Positions 40,807 through 50,954 of a DNA stretch of 64,000 nucleotides are shown piece after piece (the first letter of the stretch is position 1; each line of letters opens with the position of its first letter). The stretch is from positions 682,001 to 746,000 of the forward strand of contig CAVXJZ010000003.1 in the NCBI GenBank assembly GCA_963762205.1, given 5' to 3'. Under the pieces are notes generated by a model. It was not told the origin of the DNA, ran no database searches, and saw only the letters and a list, made by a program, of their open reading frames with translations. This stretch comes from VRUE01 sp963762205. GTDB taxonomy: Bacteria; Actinomycetota; Thermoleophilia; Solirubrobacterales; 70-9. The position numbers and the translations under genes are program-made.

Positions 40807-43131
40807 CTACGGTCCCGGAGGGCCGACGGCGAACGGGCCCAGCGGTTCTTCGAAGCTGGGGCCGTTGCCGAAGAGATCGGCGCCGAGCGTGGTGGGGGGG
40901 AGAGGCGCGTTGAGCGTGATGGACCCCTGAATCGGCTGGAGATTGGCGATCGGCTGGCCGCTGCAGAGTAGGGCGTTGGAGACGTGTTCACCCGGGTCGT
41001 CCACCGGTTCGCAGGTGAATGGTTCACCCGAGATCATCGCCTGGCCTGCCTGTATCACGAGTTCATCGAGGGTCAGGTCGAGCATGAAGGAGTTGAGCGC
41101 TCCGAACGGGTCGAACCCGACGTTGAAGGCCAGGATCGTCGGTTCGGTTTGTTGAATCGCGCCGCCGCCGCTCGATGGGTCGGGGTTCTGGCTGAGGCTG
41201 AAGGGCCCAAAGAGCGTGCCGCCGCCGGCGGCGTAGAGCGCCGAGCTTGGGGCCATCTGGTCCGGCCGCGGCTGGTCGAGTTGGAGGCCGCCTTGGATCT
41301 CCACGCCGTTCGCCACCGGCCCGTTGCAGACGAGTGCGCGGTTCGTCCCACCCAGGTCACCGGGTTCACAGCTGAAGCCCGTCGCTTCGCCGTTGGTGAC
41401 CGCGAAGCCCGGCGGTACCTGGATCGCGAACTGTTCAAGTGCGGTGTTCTGTAGGTCGAGCGTGACTTTGAAATTCACTGCCTGCGGTTCCGGCCCGGGT
41501 GCCAGGACCCCCGTGCCGCCGACGATCGGCCCCGGCGGAGGCGGCGGAGACACGGGCCCGCCGCTCCTCGCTTCAAACCCTTCGATCGGGTTGCCGGCCG
41601 CGTCGTCGATCGTCCCACGGAACGTGGTCACCGGCTCACGGAACTCGATCCTGTAGACGATGTCGAAGAACGAGTCGACCTGGAACGGCGACGGCAGCGG
41701 GCAGTCGAGGGCCGCCGGGCCGCCCTGGAGGGTCAGCGATCTCAGTTCGCAGGGGAACGGCCCGAGCGGGAAGGGCGGGTCCCTGGTCGGCGGGTTGCGC
41801 TCGTCGAGGGGCACCGTGACTCGTTCCAGCGGCCGCGTGGAGTGGAAGTGGAGCCTGAACGTGTCGCCGGGCTGCTCGGTGTATTCGGTCAGCGTCACGC
41901 CGGGCGGCGGTTGTTGCGCCTTCCCGCTGCAGGCCCCTTCGCAGCGCACCGGCTTGATCTTCGGCGGAAGCTTGTGTCCCTTCTTTTGCCTGGCCTTGCC
42001 GACGTGGAGGATGAACACCGTGCACTTGGCCACCCGTGTGTAGCGGCCGCGGGTGAAGACGACGCGGATCGTCTGCCGCTGGATCCGGGTCGGCGGGTCG
42101 ATGTCCTTGCTCTTGTAGCGGAAGACCCGCGCCCGGACGTAGCCCGGCGGCACGCCGCGCTGGTTGCCCGAAGGCAGGACCTTGATTTCGAAGCCCTTGC
42201 CCTTGCGGCCGCCCGGGAACCTGCCGAAGATCGGTTTCTTGCTCTTGTGCTTCTTGCCTTCTTTGAGCAAGAAGCCGAACTTGGTGCTGGCACCGTGCGG
42301 GATGACCCGAGTGGCCGGGACGCAGCGGACGCTGAACTTGCCTTCTTTTTCTTCCTGTTCTTTTTCTTCCCGTTCTTCCCGTTCTTCTTTTTCTTTCGGG
42401 CCTTCCACCGGCGGCGGGCCGAGCCATATGCCGCCCGGCGAGAGTTGCAGGTAGTCCTCGGTCTCGCCGTAGAGGTAGGGCGTCGATCGACCGTGGCCGC
42501 TGGTGTCGATCTGGACCTCGTCGAGGGTGACCGTGACCCGGTACCAGAGTTCCCTCACCTGCTTGCCGGCCTTGAGCTTGATCGGCAGCAGCCTCACCCC
42601 GCCGACCGAGGAGGCCGGGACGGGCAGGTTGCGCACCGCCCACTCGGCGGCGCAGCCGTCGCTGGGATCGGCCCAGTCGCCGTCGCGGTTCCAGTCGAAC
42701 CAGGCGTTGACGTAGACGTAGTGGCCGGCGGCGACCGTCTTGCTGCCGCGGAGCGCGGTCGTCAGCGTCGCCGTCCTGCAGGGCTTCGGCGCCGAGAGGC
42801 CGGCGCCGTCGTCGCGATCGCGGTCGACCTGCCGCGAGTCCGCCTCACCGGTGTTCGTCGGGCCCAGTCGCAGCGCACCCCGCTTGGCGTGTCTCGGCCC
42901 GCCGCTCGCCAGCTTCGACGGAAAGTGCCCGACCACCTTCGGCTTGCCGGGGTAGCCGGCCTTCGCGCCGTCCGGCGCATCGCCGAAGTCGATGTCGCCC
43001 TTCGCCATGGCCGGCGAGGCGCCGAGCGCCAGCAGCGCAGCGACCCCGAGGATCGCCGACGCGAACCTCCGTCTGTGCCGACGGGAAGCGAAATCTCGCT
43101 CCCAGTCGGGATTTCCCCCCAACGCCCGCAT
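40807..43131 (-). CDS. Large secreted protein with GEVED-like domain
   Basis: A 774-residue protein with a basic N-terminus and a signal-like helix (~24-45, ILGVAALLALGASPAMA). Residues ~100-240 contain a GEVED-like segment (YVNAWFDWNRDGDWAD ... LYGETEDYLQL). A highly charged stretch (KEKEEREEREEKEQEEKEGK) joins the strand-rich middle, and the C-terminal half is Pro/Gly/Thr-rich with paired Cys. Likely cell-surface or secreted; function unknown. ATG 43131 follows TACAGT by 7 nt on the minus strand, which favours it over GTG 43140. Confidence 0.75.
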   Translation of the reverse strand: MRALGGNPDWERDFASRRHRRRFASAILGVAALLALGASPAMAKGDIDFGDAPDGAKAGYPGKPKVVGHFPSKLASGGPRHAKRGALRLGPTNTGEADSRQVDRDRDDGAGLSAPKPCRTATLTTALRGSKTVAAGHYVYVNAWFDWNRDGDWADPSDGCAAEWAVRNLPVPASSVGGVRLLPIKLKAGKQVRELWYRVTVTLDEVQIDTSGHGRSTPYLYGETEDYLQLSPGGIWLGPPPVEGPKEKEEREEREEKEQEEKEGKFSVRCVPATRVIPHGASTKFGFLLKEGKKHKSKKPIFGRFPGGRKGKGFEIKVLPSGNQRGVPPGYVRARVFRYKSKDIDPPTRIQRQTIRVVFTRGRYTRVAKCTVFILHVGKARQKKGHKLPPKIKPVRCEGACSGKAQQPPPGVTLTEYTEQPGDTFRLHFHSTRPLERVTVPLDERNPPTRDPPFPLGPFPCELRSLTLQGGPAALDCPLPSPFQVDSFFDIVYRIEFREPVTTFRGTIDDAAGNPIEGFEARSGGPVSPPPPPGPIVGGTGVLAPGPEPQAVNFKVTLDLQNTALEQFAIQVPPGFAVTNGEATGFSCEPGDLGGTNRALVCNGPVANGVEIQGGLQLDQPRPDQMAPSSALYAAGGGTLFGPFSLSQNPDPSSGGGAIQQTEPTILAFNVGFDPFGALNSFMLDLTLDELVIQAGQAMISGEPFTCEPVDDPGEHVSNALLCSGQPIANLQPIQGSITLNAPLPPTTLGADLFGNGPSFEEPLGPFAVGPPGP

Positions 43132-43323
43132 CAGGTCCACTGTAACCGCGTAGGCGGATCAGCGCAACCGTTTTCGGTCAGAGAGGTCTGGTGCACCGGC
43201 GTCTTGGTCGCCGCCGTCGGCCCCGCCTCCCACCTGGCCGGGTTGACTGGGGGCCTCGAGCGTGCGATGAACAGCACCCACCCTCACGCGTATCTCGAAA
43301 CCCAGCCGAACGAGGAGAAGAAC

Positions 43324-44073
43324 GTGACCGAACTGACCGACCAGCAGGCCGAGCTTTGCGAGCAGAGCGACACCGACTACTCGGACCTCAGCGCCCTCTT
43401 CATCAACTGCACGCTGAAGCGCAGCCCCGAGGTCTCCAACACGCAGGGGCTGATGGACATCTCGATGGAGATCATGCGGCGCAACGGCGTCTCGGTCGAG
43501 GGCATCCGCGCCGTCGACCACCAGATCGCCACCGGGGTCTGGCCGGACATGACAGAGCACGGCTGGGAGGTGGACGAGTGGCCGGCGATCTTCGAGAAGG
43601 TGATGGCGGCCGACATCCTCGTCCTCGGCATGTCGATCTGGCTCGGGGAGAAGTCCTCGGTCGCCACCCAGATCGTCGAGCGCCTCTACGGCAACTCGCA
43701 CCTGCTCAACGACGACGGCCAGTACGCCTACTACGGCCGGGTCGGCGGCTGTCTGGTGACGGGCAACGAGGACGGGGTCAAGCACTGCGCGATGAACACG
43801 CTCTATTCCCTTCAGCACCTCGGCTACGTGATCCCGCCGCAGGCCGACTCGGGCTGGATCGGCGAGGCGGGCCCCGGCCCCTCCTACCTCGACGAGGGAT
43901 CGGGCGGGCCCGAGAACGACTTCACCAACCGCAACACGACCTTCGCCGCCTGGAACATGCTCCACCTGGCGCGGATGCTCAAGGACGCCGGCGGGATCCC
44001 CGTCCACGGCAACCAGAGGACCGCCTGGGACGCGGGCTGCAGCCTCGACTTCCCGAACCCCGAGTACCGCTAG
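43324..44073 (+). CDS. Flavodoxin-like NADPH-dependent FMN reductase family protein
   Basis: A 249-residue protein with a flavodoxin-like fold. The strand ALFINCTLK and the loop NTQGLMDISMEIM contact the flavin phosphate, followed by ADILVLGMSIWLGEKSSV and VGGCLVTGNEDGVKH. Such proteins reduce quinones or act as electron carriers; the partner is unknown. GTG 43324 has GAGGAG at 43312-43317 (6-nt spacing), stronger than ATG 43267, which lacks a good site. Confidence 0.8.
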   Translation: MTELTDQQAELCEQSDTDYSDLSALFINCTLKRSPEVSNTQGLMDISMEIMRRNGVSVEGIRAVDHQIATGVWPDMTEHGWEVDEWPAIFEKVMAADILVLGMSIWLGEKSSVATQIVERLYGNSHLLNDDGQYAYYGRVGGCLVTGNEDGVKHCAMNTLYSLQHLGYVIPPQADSGWIGEAGPGPSYLDEGSGGPENDFTNRNTTFAAWNMLHLARMLKDAGGIPVHGNQRTAWDAGCSLDFPNPEYR

Positions 44074-44128
44074 GCGACCGGACGGCGCCGCTGTCTCAGG
44101 CGCCTGACGGTGGCTACGCTACTCCGCG

Positions 44129-44392
44129 GTGCCACGCGACCTCAAGATTCGCGGCCACACGGTCGGCCAGTCTCCCAATCCGCCGCTCTGGGTCGCGCTC
44201 GCGGCGCTTCTCGTCGCCCTGCTCACGGAGGACGGCGGCACCGTCAACGACGTCGCGCGCGCCGTCTCCTACGTGGCGCTCACCGTCTGGGCCTACCGTG
44301 AGGCTGCGGAAGGCGTCAACCGCTTCCGCAGGACGCTCGGCGCGGTCGGCCTGCTGCTGATCGTGCTCGCCGTGGCCAGGGCGATCGGCTAG
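44129..44392 (+). CDS. Small predicted membrane protein
   Basis: An 87-residue protein with two hydrophobic helices (~20-35 and ~70-85) and the charged loop TEDGGTVNDVARAVSY between. The function is unknown. GTG 44129 lies 8 nt after TACGCT with no Shine-Dalgarno, consistent with a leaderless start. It sits between the flavodoxin gene and the convergent PKD protein gene. Confidence 0.6.
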   Translation: MPRDLKIRGHTVGQSPNPPLWVALAALLVALLTEDGGTVNDVARAVSYVALTVWAYREAAEGVNRFRRTLGAVGLLLIVLAVARAIG

Positions 44393-44419
44393 CGCCGCGC
44401 GGCGGCGTCACCAGGAGGC

Positions 44420-46351
44420 TCAGCGGGCGACGATTCTGAAGGGCGCGCGCCGCGGCTTGGCCTTGAGCCCGCCGGTATCGGTGGCGCGCAGCACGGCTCT
44501 ATAGAGGCCCGGCCGCAGCCGGCGGCCGCGGAGCCTGCCGCTGAACCTGACCTTGTTCGCGCCGGCCCTGCCCTTGCGGCGCAGCGAGCGTGCCCGGCGC
44601 GCCCGGACGAACCGCGTGCAGCGCCTGCCCCCGGGCGCGGCCCGCGGCGCCACGCACCGCCTGCCCTTGCGGCGGCCACGGACCCCGCGCTGGAAGGAGA
44701 CAGTGACCCGGGCCCGCTCGGAGAGCTTGAAGCGCAAGGTCGAGCCGTGTCTCAGCTTCGCGGAGAGCGCGGTCGACCTGCGCCCGACCGCGAACCTGCG
44801 GGGCCGGAACCTGGCCCCCCAGATGACGACCCGGGTGACGTCCTTGACCTGGATCGCGCGCGCGTCGGTGGTCGAGTTGCCGGCGGCGTCGGTCGCGGTT
44901 GCGGTCACCGACCGCTTGCCCCCGGTGCGCCCGTAGGTGTGGGTCACGGAGTCTCCGACCGCCAGGCCGCCGTCGCCGAACGCCCAGGCCGTCGTCACCG
45001 GCCCCCAGACATCGAAGGTGCCGGCCGAGAAGGCGGTCTTCACCCCGGTGCGGGTCCGCGACGGAACGGCCAGCGAGTCGAACCTCGGCGCGACGCCGTC
45101 GTAGCCCGCAACCTTCAGGGTCGAGCTTCCGCCGTCGTCGATGCTGAACAGCTCGACGAAATTGCCCGCACCGTCGCCGCTGAGCGATCTGGAGAAGGCG
45201 TTCTCGCCGGGCGATGAGAGAGGCGTGATCGGGCCGAACTGACCGGCCGGGTCGCGGATGGCCGCCGCTATCGAGAACGGACTCGAGTTTGTGCCCAGCA
45301 CCAGTGCCAAGCTGCCGTTGTCGCCGAACTTGACGTCCGTCGGGGACATGTCCGTCGGCGGAGCCGGCGCCGATTCGAAGCCCGCGCCCGGCGGCGCGAC
45401 GGCGACGTGCAGCTGGCCGTCGCCCCCGTCGCGCCAGCTCACCAGGGCAAGCCCGTCGGGGCCGATCGCGCTCTCGACGCGCACCGAGTCGACGCCCGGG
45501 CTCGAGAGCGGTACGGGGGCACCGAATTCGCCCCCCGGCTCGGCGAGCGCGGCTTCGACGATTTCGTGGCCGCTGACGACGCGCCTCCAGGCGAGCAGCG
45601 CCCGCCCGCCGGGGGCAACCGAGACCTGGCTCACCGAGCTGCCGCTTTCGGAGACCGGCTGGATCGCCCCGAAGCTGCCGCCCGGCGGCCGCCGCGCCGC
45701 CTCGATCTTGGTGCCGGTCGTCCTCCAGGCCGCGATCGCGGTGCCGTCGTCGGCGAGGCCGACGGTCGGATATTCGGCTTTGTAGGTGGTGATCTCCTGC
45801 TGTGCCCCGAAGTCTCCCCCGGCGGGCCGGAGCACGTAGGCGATGTGGTCGTCGCTGCCGGGCGCGCGCCGGTAGACCGTTATCGCATCGCCGGAGGGGT
45901 TCATGTCCGTGTCGGGCTGGAAGACGTGTTCGCCGGCGCCGAGGACCTGCGCCGCCGGTTGCAGCTCACCGCCGGCGGGCCGGAAGCTTGAGAAGAGCAC
46001 GACTTTTTCGCCGCCGAGCCCCTGGCGCCAGGTGGCGACCGTGTTGCCCGTCGAGTCGGCGACGACGTCAATGCTCTCGACAACGCTCTCCACCGGGCTG
46101 AGGCTGGTCGCCGGGCTGAAGCTACCGCCGGCGGGGCGTACGGAGCCGTAGATCCTGTACGGGCCACCTTCGAACGACCGCCAGAGTGCGATCACGTCTC
46201 CCTGCCCGGTCATCTCGGCGCTCGAGAACGCGATGGTGCCCGAGGCGAGATCGAAAGACGGAAGCCAGGCCCCTGCCTGAGCGCTCGCGACGGGAAACGC
46301 CGCGGCAACCACACATAGACACGCCCCAAGGACGGCTCGGACTCCCCTCAT
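44420..46351 (-). CDS. Secreted beta-rich protein with PKD domain
   Basis: A 643-residue secreted protein with a signal peptide (VLGACLCVVAAAFPVASAQA). Residues ~30-420 repeat the pattern RPAGGSF-x-PATSLS and W(R)x-GG-like blades, suggesting a propeller. A PKD domain occupies ~440-505 (TAWAFGDGGLAVGDSVTHTYGR), followed by a basic Arg-rich region and a bacterial Ig-like end (RPGLYRAVLRATDTGG). The role is probably surface adhesion or binding. The reading frame is clean, unlike the giant genes at 55-62 kb. Confidence 0.8.
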   Translation of the reverse strand: MRGVRAVLGACLCVVAAAFPVASAQAGAWLPSFDLASGTIAFSSAEMTGQGDVIALWRSFEGGPYRIYGSVRPAGGSFSPATSLSPVESVVESIDVVADSTGNTVATWRQGLGGEKVVLFSSFRPAGGELQPAAQVLGAGEHVFQPDTDMNPSGDAITVYRRAPGSDDHIAYVLRPAGGDFGAQQEITTYKAEYPTVGLADDGTAIAAWRTTGTKIEAARRPPGGSFGAIQPVSESGSSVSQVSVAPGGRALLAWRRVVSGHEIVEAALAEPGGEFGAPVPLSSPGVDSVRVESAIGPDGLALVSWRDGGDGQLHVAVAPPGAGFESAPAPPTDMSPTDVKFGDNGSLALVLGTNSSPFSIAAAIRDPAGQFGPITPLSSPGENAFSRSLSGDGAGNFVELFSIDDGGSSTLKVAGYDGVAPRFDSLAVPSRTRTGVKTAFSAGTFDVWGPVTTAWAFGDGGLAVGDSVTHTYGRTGGKRSVTATATDAAGNSTTDARAIQVKDVTRVVIWGARFRPRRFAVGRRSTALSAKLRHGSTLRFKLSERARVTVSFQRGVRGRRKGRRCVAPRAAPGGRRCTRFVRARRARSLRRKGRAGANKVRFSGRLRGRRLRPGLYRAVLRATDTGGLKAKPRRAPFRIVAR

Positions 46352-46468
46352 CCGCTCCCCATTGTGCCACTCCGGTTGCGGTTTCGCGACAGTCCCCTCA
46401 CCGTGCCAGGGAGAGGACGGAGATATCCGGACGGCGACCTGATCGAGGTCGGCCAGTCGTATTAGCGA

Positions 46469-47227
46469 CTACCGGGCGACGGTCGCCGAGCGCAGCGGCT
46501 CCAACCAGGCGGGTGGGAACACCGGAGGCGCGTCGCCCGCGTAGTGGGGCACCGCGCGCCGCGCCAGCCGGCAGGCAGGTCGGTCGTCGATCAGCGGTCG
46601 CAGGTCATCGAAGGTGAGAAGCAACCGAACGCTCGCCGCTATCTGGAAGTCGGCGGCATTGAGGTCCTCTCCGTCGAGCACTGCGGCGGAGATCCACCTC
46701 TCCACCTGCCCCAGCATCGAATCGAGCGCGGCGAGGTTGGCCCGCACGGCCTCGTCGGTTGCCTCGTTGACCCGCACGCCACGCCCTATGAAGGGAGGTG
46801 CCAGGCGGGCAGCGATGGCCGGCGGCACGCCCATGATCGGACGTTCCATGTAGCTGCGGATAGGGGCCGGATCTGCGCGCATGGCCCAGAGCGAGAGCTG
46901 GCGCACCGGGTGCTGGAGTTCCCTCTCGCCCCAACTCTCCGCCTCCTCCACGGCGAGGCGCTTCTCGGAGTCGCCGGGGAACAGCGGCGGCTCGGGCCGC
47001 AACCGGCCCAGCTCACGGGCGATGTTGCGTGAGCCCTGGACCCGCCGGCCGTCGACCGCCAGGACCGGCACGGTGTTCTGCGGCAGGCGCATTCCCCTCC
47101 GCACGACAACCCGGGATAGAAACGGGACCAGGTCGATCCGCGTGAACTCGATGCCCTTGCGTTCGAGCATCGCTTGAACCGCCATCGTCGGATGCGAGCC
47201 GGGAAGCCCGTATAGGCGAATGCTCAT
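46469..47227 (-). CDS. Glutathione S-transferase-like protein
   Basis: A 252-residue thioredoxin-fold protein: IRLYGLPGSHPTMAVQAMLERKGIEFTRIDLVPF, then LPQNTVPVLAVDGRRVQGSRNIAREL. The helical C-terminal domain is of the GST type. The active-site Ser/Cys is not conserved in a standard way. Distantly related to the GST at 28149. ATG 47227 has TAGGAT 10 nt upstream. Confidence 0.75.
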   Translation of the reverse strand: MSIRLYGLPGSHPTMAVQAMLERKGIEFTRIDLVPFLSRVVVRRGMRLPQNTVPVLAVDGRRVQGSRNIARELGRLRPEPPLFPGDSEKRLAVEEAESWGERELQHPVRQLSLWAMRADPAPIRSYMERPIMGVPPAIAARLAPPFIGRGVRVNEATDEAVRANLAALDSMLGQVERWISAAVLDGEDLNAADFQIAASVRLLLTFDDLRPLIDDRPACRLARRAVPHYAGDAPPVFPPAWLEPLRSATVAR

Positions 47228-47850
47228 GCGCAGGCCGATCCTAGATGAGGTCGGGTAGCGGCTCGGCGGCGTCGCGGACCAGCTTCGATCGACCAGACTC
47301 GACCAATAGACTCTCCATGCAAGCGAGTCGCCATTCTTGGCTCTACAAAGGGAAATCCGATGGGCGCGGCTGGTTTCGAACCAGCGCTCGGGGAGGGCAA
47401 GGCCTACGGGGACCTCCTCGGCTGCGGGCTCGCCGCCGAGCTGTGTCGAGCGCGGCGCTGAGAAAGGGAGCCGCCTTTCTCGGTAACCGGGCGGCGCGAC
47501 GCTCGGGCCCCTCGGGGTAGGCGCACCGCAGCACGATTCAAAGTCTTGCTGGGATCGGCGTCCCAGTCTGTCGGACCGATAGGTTGGTCTGCGTTCCAGT
47601 TCACGGTTGCTTCCCAGAAGTGCCTCGCCTAGCCTTGCTCGGGGAACAGGGAGGCAGATCTAGGAGCGATCACCGCCAGGGGCACGCAAGCTATGCGTAG
47701 AAGAGCCCCTAGCTTCTGCAAGAAGGGTGAGGGAAATTTGTGATCCAAACGCGAAGGCCGGCGAGCACCACCGAATGCCGCCGGACAATGCCCCAGCGGG
47801 TCCTGCCGCCGGCCCGCGCGGGCGTGAAGGCGCCCTAGACTGGGATTGCC
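47228..47850. other. Gene-free region upstream of the second MMPL gene
   Basis: I find no convincing gene in 623 bp. A T-arm-like hairpin (GCTGG, TTCGAAA, CCAGC on the minus strand) occurs near 47370-47386 without a matching acceptor strand or anticodon arm. Some frames have protein-like composition but no start or family. Confidence 0.55.
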
Positions 47851-50800
47851 GTGGGCTGGGTTCGGGCTGAGGCGAAGCATCGCAGGGCGCTCGTCGGCCC
47901 TCTCGTCGTCCTGATCTGCTGCGGAGCGCTCGGCATCGCCGGTCTCGGCGTCGAGGATCGGCTGCAGCCGACCTCGCTGATCGTGCCGGGCACGGACTCC
48001 GCCCGCGGCCAGGCGCTCGCCGAAGAGCACTTCGGCGACTCCTCACCTTTCGCCGTCCTCTTACGCGGGCCCGCAGTCGCTATCGAACGCCAGGGGCCGC
48101 CCCTGGTCCGTGCCCTGCGCCGCGATCCCTCGGTCACCGTCGTCTCCCCCTGGGACCGCGGCACGGTCGGCTACCTGCGCCCCGGCGCCCGGCGGGCGAT
48201 CGTCCTGCTCGACTACCACCTGCCCCTGGACGTGGCGATGCGCCGCACCGTGCCACGCCTCGAACGCACCCTGGAGCGGCGCACCCATCCCCCGCTTGAA
48301 GCGATCCAGTCGGGCTATGCGAGCGTCTCGCGAGCGCTGCAGTCCGAATCGCTGGCGGCGACCGAGCGCGCCGAGCTGATCGCCGCGCCGCTGCTCTTGA
48401 TCGTGCTGCTGCTCGTCTTCCGCTCGCTGGTCGCCGCCCTGATCCCGCTCGCATTCGGCGCTCTGACCGTGCTCGCCGGGCGCGGCGTGCTCGTCCTGCT
48501 CGACTCGGTGATGACGATCGAAGCCCTCTCCGTGGTCGTCTGCACGATGATGGGCCTCGCCCTCGGGGTCGACTACACGCTCTTCATCGTCTCCCGCTTC
48601 CGCGAGGAGCTGGCGCGCGGGGCCTCGCCCCGGGATGCGGCGCGGACGACGAGGCGGACCGCGGGCCGCACGACGGTGTTCGCGGGCGCGGTGCTCTTCA
48701 CCTCGATCCTCCTCTCCTCGTTCCTGCAGCCGGGGTCGCTGCTGCTCTCGCTGGCGACCGCGCTCGTCGTCGTCACCCCGATCGCCGTCGCGATTGCCTG
48801 GATCGCCCTGCCGACCCTGCTCGCCCTGCTCGGTGAGCGGATCAACGCGGGCGCGATCGGCAAGGGCGTGCCGAAAGGCGGGAGATCCAGGGTGGCGGCT
48901 GCCGCCGATGCCGCCCTGCGCCGGCCCGCTCTGGCGGCGGTGCTGATCGCGGTGCCGCTGGCGCTGCTCGCCGCCCCCGCCCTCGCCTTCAACATCGGCG
49001 CTCCCGGAATTCAGGAGCTGCCGAGCTCGAGCCCGGCGCGGCAGAGCGCGGAAGCGATCGATCGCGCGGTCGGCCCGGGCTGGGAGGCGCCCTTCGAGAT
49101 CGTCGTCGCGGCCCGCAAGGGCCCGATCACGACCCCGCGCAGGCTCGCCCTGCTGCAGCGCGCGCAGCGCCGCATCGTCGAGCGCCCCGGCGTGCGCGCG
49201 GTGATCGGCCCGGCGCCGATCCAGAAAGCCGTCGAGCCACTGCGCGGGCTCGGCGAGCGGCTCGCGTCTGAGGGCCCCGACGGCCCCGCGCAACTCTCCG
49301 CGCTCGGGCCGAACTTGCGACGCGCCGCGGCCGCGGTCGCGGGGTTGCGGGAGGGCCTCTCGCGCGCCGCGGGCGGCAGTGGACTGCTCGGCGCGGGCTC
49401 AGAACGGGCCGGCGCCGGAGCCGGCGCCCTCGCCGACGCGCTCGAACGAGCCGCCGCCGGCGGGGGAGAGGCGAGCGAAGCTCTCCAACGCCTCGCCGCC
49501 GGCTCCAAGCAGCTCGCCGCCGGTCAGCGAAGCGCGGCCAGCGCCGGCCTTGCCCTGGAACTCGAACTCCAGGCGCTTCTCCCCAGCCTGAACAACAAGG
49601 CCCTGGGGCGTGCCCGGCGCATCGCCCGCGAACTCGAAGCGGCGGCCCGCGAAGACCCCTCGCTGCGGGGCATGGCCCAGCAGCAGCGGCTCCTCGCCCA
49701 GGTCCTCGCCGCCGAGCGCGACAAGGTCAGGACGTCCCGCGACATCGCGATCAAGCTGCACAGCGTCCTCGAGCGCCTCGAAGCGGGTGGGTCGCGGCTC
49801 GAAGAAGGCACCGAGCGGGTGGCCGGCAGCGCCTCCGGGCTGCAGGGCGGCCTCGAACGGCTGAGCGAGGGCGCCGATCGGCTCGCCGAAGGGCTGGCCG
49901 AACTGCAGGGCGGAGCCGACGCGCTCGAGGAAGGCCTCGCCGACGGCTTCCATCGCTCTTACCCGCTCGAAAGAGGCCTCGGCCGGGCCGCGGTGCGCGT
50001 CAGCGCCGCGGCGACTCCTCTGGCTCGCGGAGCCGAGGCGCTGCGCCGCCGCTCACCGCATCTGTTCGACTCCGGCTACTTCGTCCTCTCCGCCCTCGAC
50101 GGCGCGCCGCCCCTCGACCGCTCTCTCGCCGGCGAGGCCGTCAACGTCGAAAGTGGGGGCCAGGCCGCCCGCCTGCTGATCGTCTCGACCGAGCCCTTCA
50201 ACACGGCGGGCTCGAGGGCGACCGGCGCCATGCTCCACGCCGAAGCGCAGCGCCTCGCCCGCGAAGGCGACCTCGAGGCCGGCGTCAGCGGCGGCGCCGC
50301 GATCCTCAACGACTACGCGGCGGCGACCAAGTCCCGGCTGCCGCTCGTGATCGGCGCGATCATCCTCATCACCTTCCTGATGCTGGTTGCGATCCTCCGC
50401 GCGCCCTTGCTGGCGGCGCTCGCGATCGTCCTCAACCTCGCCTCCGTGGCGGCCGCCGTCGGCGTCGTCTCCCTGATTTGCAAGCTGCCCGCCGGCTACC
50501 CGCTCGGCGGCCACACCTACATCGACACCGTCGGCGCCGCCGGCATCTTCGCCGTCACCTTCGGCCTCTCGATCGACTACTCCGTCTTCCTCTTCGCTCG
50601 CATGCGCGAGAGCTACGACAAGGACGGCGACAATCGCGCAGCCATCACGGCCGGCCTCGAAAAAACGGCCGGCGTGATCACCGGGGCGGCGGCGATCATG
50701 ATCGCCGTCTTCATCGCCTTCGCCGCGGCGCCGATCGCCACCGTCAGCCAGCTCGGCGTCGGGCTGACGGTCGCGATCCTGCTCGACGCGACGGTGGTGC

Positions 50801-50928
50801 GGATCGTGCTGCTGCCGGCCCTGATGCTCTTGCTCGGCGACCGGGTCTGGAGGGTGCCGACCGCTCTGGATCGCCTCCTGCCGCGTTTTGACCTACACGG
50901 GGCTCGCTCCGGCGACGCGGAGGCTTGA
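47851..50928 (+). CDS. Large MMPL/RND-family transporter with long coiled-coil-like middle
   Basis: A 1025-residue RND-type exporter. Two helix blocks carry the proton-relay motifs MGLALGVDYTLFIVSRFREE and FGLSIDYSVFLFARMRESYD. Between them (about 455-700) lies an unusually long Ala/Gly/Leu/Glu-rich segment of degenerate 7-10 residue repeats (EERLEEGTERVAG, LERLSEGADRLAEG), which is coiled-coil or YhgE-like and probably spans part of the envelope. GTG 47851 follows TAGACT by 9 nt. The gene downstream may be co-transcribed. Substrate unknown; wall lipids are a guess. Confidence 0.88.
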   Translation: MGWVRAEAKHRRALVGPLVVLICCGALGIAGLGVEDRLQPTSLIVPGTDSARGQALAEEHFGDSSPFAVLLRGPAVAIERQGPPLVRALRRDPSVTVVSPWDRGTVGYLRPGARRAIVLLDYHLPLDVAMRRTVPRLERTLERRTHPPLEAIQSGYASVSRALQSESLAATERAELIAAPLLLIVLLLVFRSLVAALIPLAFGALTVLAGRGVLVLLDSVMTIEALSVVVCTMMGLALGVDYTLFIVSRFREELARGASPRDAARTTRRTAGRTTVFAGAVLFTSILLSSFLQPGSLLLSLATALVVVTPIAVAIAWIALPTLLALLGERINAGAIGKGVPKGGRSRVAAAADAALRRPALAAVLIAVPLALLAAPALAFNIGAPGIQELPSSSPARQSAEAIDRAVGPGWEAPFEIVVAARKGPITTPRRLALLQRAQRRIVERPGVRAVIGPAPIQKAVEPLRGLGERLASEGPDGPAQLSALGPNLRRAAAAVAGLREGLSRAAGGSGLLGAGSERAGAGAGALADALERAAAGGGEASEALQRLAAGSKQLAAGQRSAASAGLALELELQALLPSLNNKALGRARRIARELEAAAREDPSLRGMAQQQRLLAQVLAAERDKVRTSRDIAIKLHSVLERLEAGGSRLEEGTERVAGSASGLQGGLERLSEGADRLAEGLAELQGGADALEEGLADGFHRSYPLERGLGRAAVRVSAAATPLARGAEALRRRSPHLFDSGYFVLSALDGAPPLDRSLAGEAVNVESGGQAARLLIVSTEPFNTAGSRATGAMLHAEAQRLAREGDLEAGVSGGAAILNDYAAATKSRLPLVIGAIILITFLMLVAILRAPLLAALAIVLNLASVAAAVGVVSLICKLPAGYPLGGHTYIDTVGAAGIFAVTFGLSIDYSVFLFARMRESYDKDGDNRAAITAGLEKTAGVITGAAAIMIAVFIAFAAAPIATVSQLGVGLTVAILLDATVVRIVLLPALMLLLGDRVWRVPTALDRLLPRFDLHGARSGDAEA

Positions 50929-50954
50929 AAATCTTTCAACGAAAGGAGATCGGG

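Noticed and set aside
47365..47395. Possible tRNA or tmRNA 3' end on the minus strand
   Set aside because: A T-arm-like hairpin exists, but no pairing acceptor strand, D-arm or anticodon arm can be built within 400 bp.
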